From: Pohlia nutans
Taxonomy: Eukaryota > Streptophyta > Bryopsida > Bryales > Mniaceae
Direction of reading: 5' to 3'
DNA: 64,000 nucleotides
Assembly: GCA_022496805.1 (NCBI GenBank)
Contig: CM040086.1
Location: 16,172,212-16,236,211 of the forward strand
Position numbers and translations under genes: made by a program. Positions 62,010 to 64,000 of the stretch are shown here, piece by piece. The notes under the pieces were generated by a model. It made no database searches. It saw only the letters and a list, made by a program, of their open reading frames with translations, and was not told the origin of the DNA. The stretch's first letter is position 1. Every line of letters begins with the position of its first letter.

Positions 62010-64000
62010 AGTCGGCTAGTCGCGTAGTATCTCCTTTAGTATTTACACTTAACTTTGTTTTTACACCGTGTTTGTATTGTTCAACCAGGCATGTAAGTCT
62101 TTGAAAATGAAGCATTTCCGTAGTCTCTCCTCTAGTGGGGCAGAGACAATAAATATGTTATAATGTGCACGTGTAAGGCCTAATTCACAAGCGAATTTCA
62201 AATTTTAATCACACGTAGGGAGGTTTCGTAGTAAGAAAAATCTAAGTGAAATTATTTTGTTTGAGTGTTGTATAACAAAATTATGAGAGTTCAAATTTTA
62301 ATTCCTACATTTTTTAAATCCATGTTCTTTTTTTGCTGTCCTAGAGTTGTAGTCATTATGATGTCAAATTCAAACTAGGCATATTATGCATCAAAGGACT
62401 CCCATACCAATATGTACCACCATTAAATCCAGACATAAGCCTTATCATACAATTTATAGAATTCACATACTCTAATGATAGATTCTTCCTTAAAAAAATT
62501 AATGCTAAAGTACAAAAATATCAACCATTAATCAATAGCATCTTTAATAGCAAATGGAAAGTAGAACTACTCATTGTCGTCATTGTAGGCGCTGGAGCGG
62601 CTACACACATTTTTTTAAATGAAAATTATTGAAAAAAAGTTCCAAATATCCAAAACAACCATTACAAATAAATTAACAAGAAATTAACTCAACATCACCA
62701 TGCACTATGCCATGTCTATCCTCCTCCGTGGGTGTGTTACACCTACATAAAGCATTGTTCTAAATTTCCCATTCAATTCTAGGAACAATTATTTATCGTA
62801 ATTAGTGTTTTAAAAGTGATTATAATCAGGCATTATGCTTTTTTAATCACAAGTCATGGATGAAATTAAACTTCATCTAATTTTCCGATTGTGGTTCATA
62901 CCAAGTAATGCCCTCTTTATTGGGCATTTTGTAGAAAAATAAAATAAATTTCCTTGTCGGGCTTCACCCAGGCCTCCCCATTAGTCTTTTTCTTTCATAA
63001 AATGTCTTCTTTGTCAAGCATTACCTTGTACGGAAACTTTTTCCTTTGTGTTACGTGTCCTACACTAAACAAATAAAATCACATCGTCTCTTTACGGGAT
63101 TATGTAGCCTATTTGGTGTTTGTGAGCGAATACACGACATTATAAAATTTAATTGCACTTGTCTTTACGTTGAATTACATTACAGCTCGCCGACATCGGG
63201 CATTGCATGGTATTATTTAGTGTACTACCCTCCTACATCGGCCTCTGACCTTCTCTATCGAACAGATGGGCAGTAATACCACACAACACTCTCTTGGCAA
63301 ACCATAACCCCTTATACAAAATCCATAAATACGAGCTCGTGTCTATTACTAATTGATGGATGCATTGGTTTCATAGCCTAGAGAACTAAAATTAGCGCCG
63401 TTACTAATCAATGAATGGATTGATTTCATAGCTTAGAGAAGTTTGTGCCGTTAATGGAATTCACAGATCGAACGAGTTCATTGAACTTTTGGATATAATC
63501 GCAAATACTGTAAATCAATAGTTCCGACACGGTTGGAAAATGACATCAACTTTTAGACCTGCCACATCGACTCTTTCAGATGTCACAACCACTTAAAGAG
63601 CAACAGGTGACAAATTCTTGAAATTTTAAATTAATTTGTGCTAGAACTGTTATCAACCTACTGTATTGCAAAGTTGCACATCAAGCGTCGATGAATAGAA
63701 TTAACCGAAAAATCAGCTCAAAGAAGAAAGTTTTAGCAAACTCGTGTTGAATTCCTCTTGAGCTCATACAGAAATATAAATAGACCAAAAACTAGTTCAT
63801 GATGAGTTGGGAGACGATCTAAAGCAAGCCACTGTCATAATTCTCCACACCACGCAACGACTACCACACCTTCTACCAAAGCTCCACGCCCATGGCTCAC
63901 AAGGGTACAAGCTATGACAAACACTATTCAACCCAAGTATAGCTCAAAAAAGAGGTTAGAAGTAGAGCAAAAAGGAAGGTTAGATGGGCTTCTCAAATAT
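62010..64000. other. Intergenic, no recognised feature
   Basis: No gene or bounded repeat seen to the end of the window; the frame at 63046-63276 has no family likeness. Confidence 0.45.

Noticed and set aside
1..64000. CRISPR array, operon or bacterial insertion sequence
   Set aside because: No regularly spaced direct repeats or bacterial gene layout; the window is plant nuclear DNA with spliced genes.

Overview
The window is nuclear DNA of a land plant. The evidence is multi-exon genes with GT-AG introns, products of plant-specific families (a chloroplast-type PLA1-I lipase, a WRC zinc-finger protein, an OEP16/PRAT membrane protein), a plant tRNA-Arg(TCG), and an AT-rich intergenic mosaic of miniature inverted-repeat elements (MITEs). 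I cannot place the lineage further from sequence alone.

Four protein genes and one tRNA gene are supported. (1) 1893-4855, minus strand: phospholipase A1-Igamma-like lipase, 4 coding exons, 526 aa. (2) 45725-48128, plus strand: WRC zinc-finger protein with a winged-helix-like region, 4 coding exons, about 357 aa. (3) 49704-51157, minus strand: fatty acid hydroxylase/sterol desaturase superfamily protein, at least 2 exons, 270 aa. (4) 58676-61280, minus strand: OEP16-4-like PRAT protein, 6 exons including two very small ones, 132 aa. The tRNA-Arg is at 55510-55583. In every reconstructed gene the intron phases join into uninterrupted frames at standard splice sites. Genes 2 and 3 are convergent neighbours; nothing suggests that the four genes act in one pathway, although genes 1 and 3 are lipid enzymes and genes 1 and 4 probably act in plastids.

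The roughly 40 kb between genes 1 and 2 has no convincing gene. It holds PIF/Harbinger-like MITEs (TTA/TAA duplications, ends GAGCATC...), Stowaway elements (TA, CTCCCTCC...), short CACTA-type elements, tRNA-derived SINEs, foldback elements, a retroelement coding remnant and microsatellites.

The most striking signal is a large family of elements about 190-570 bp long that sit between copies of TTAA and begin CCC(T/C)(T/A)AA. I find at least 17, of several subfamilies, from 14 kb to 62 kb, including inside an intron of gene 4. Within-window empty-site comparisons support TTAA as the duplicated target. TTAA targets with CCC termini are the hallmark of piggyBac-type elements, which are not a usual part of plant genomes. 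One member (54893-55477) also carries a near-perfect 360-bp hairpin insertion whose exact empty site is preserved in a sister copy at 61696-61917.
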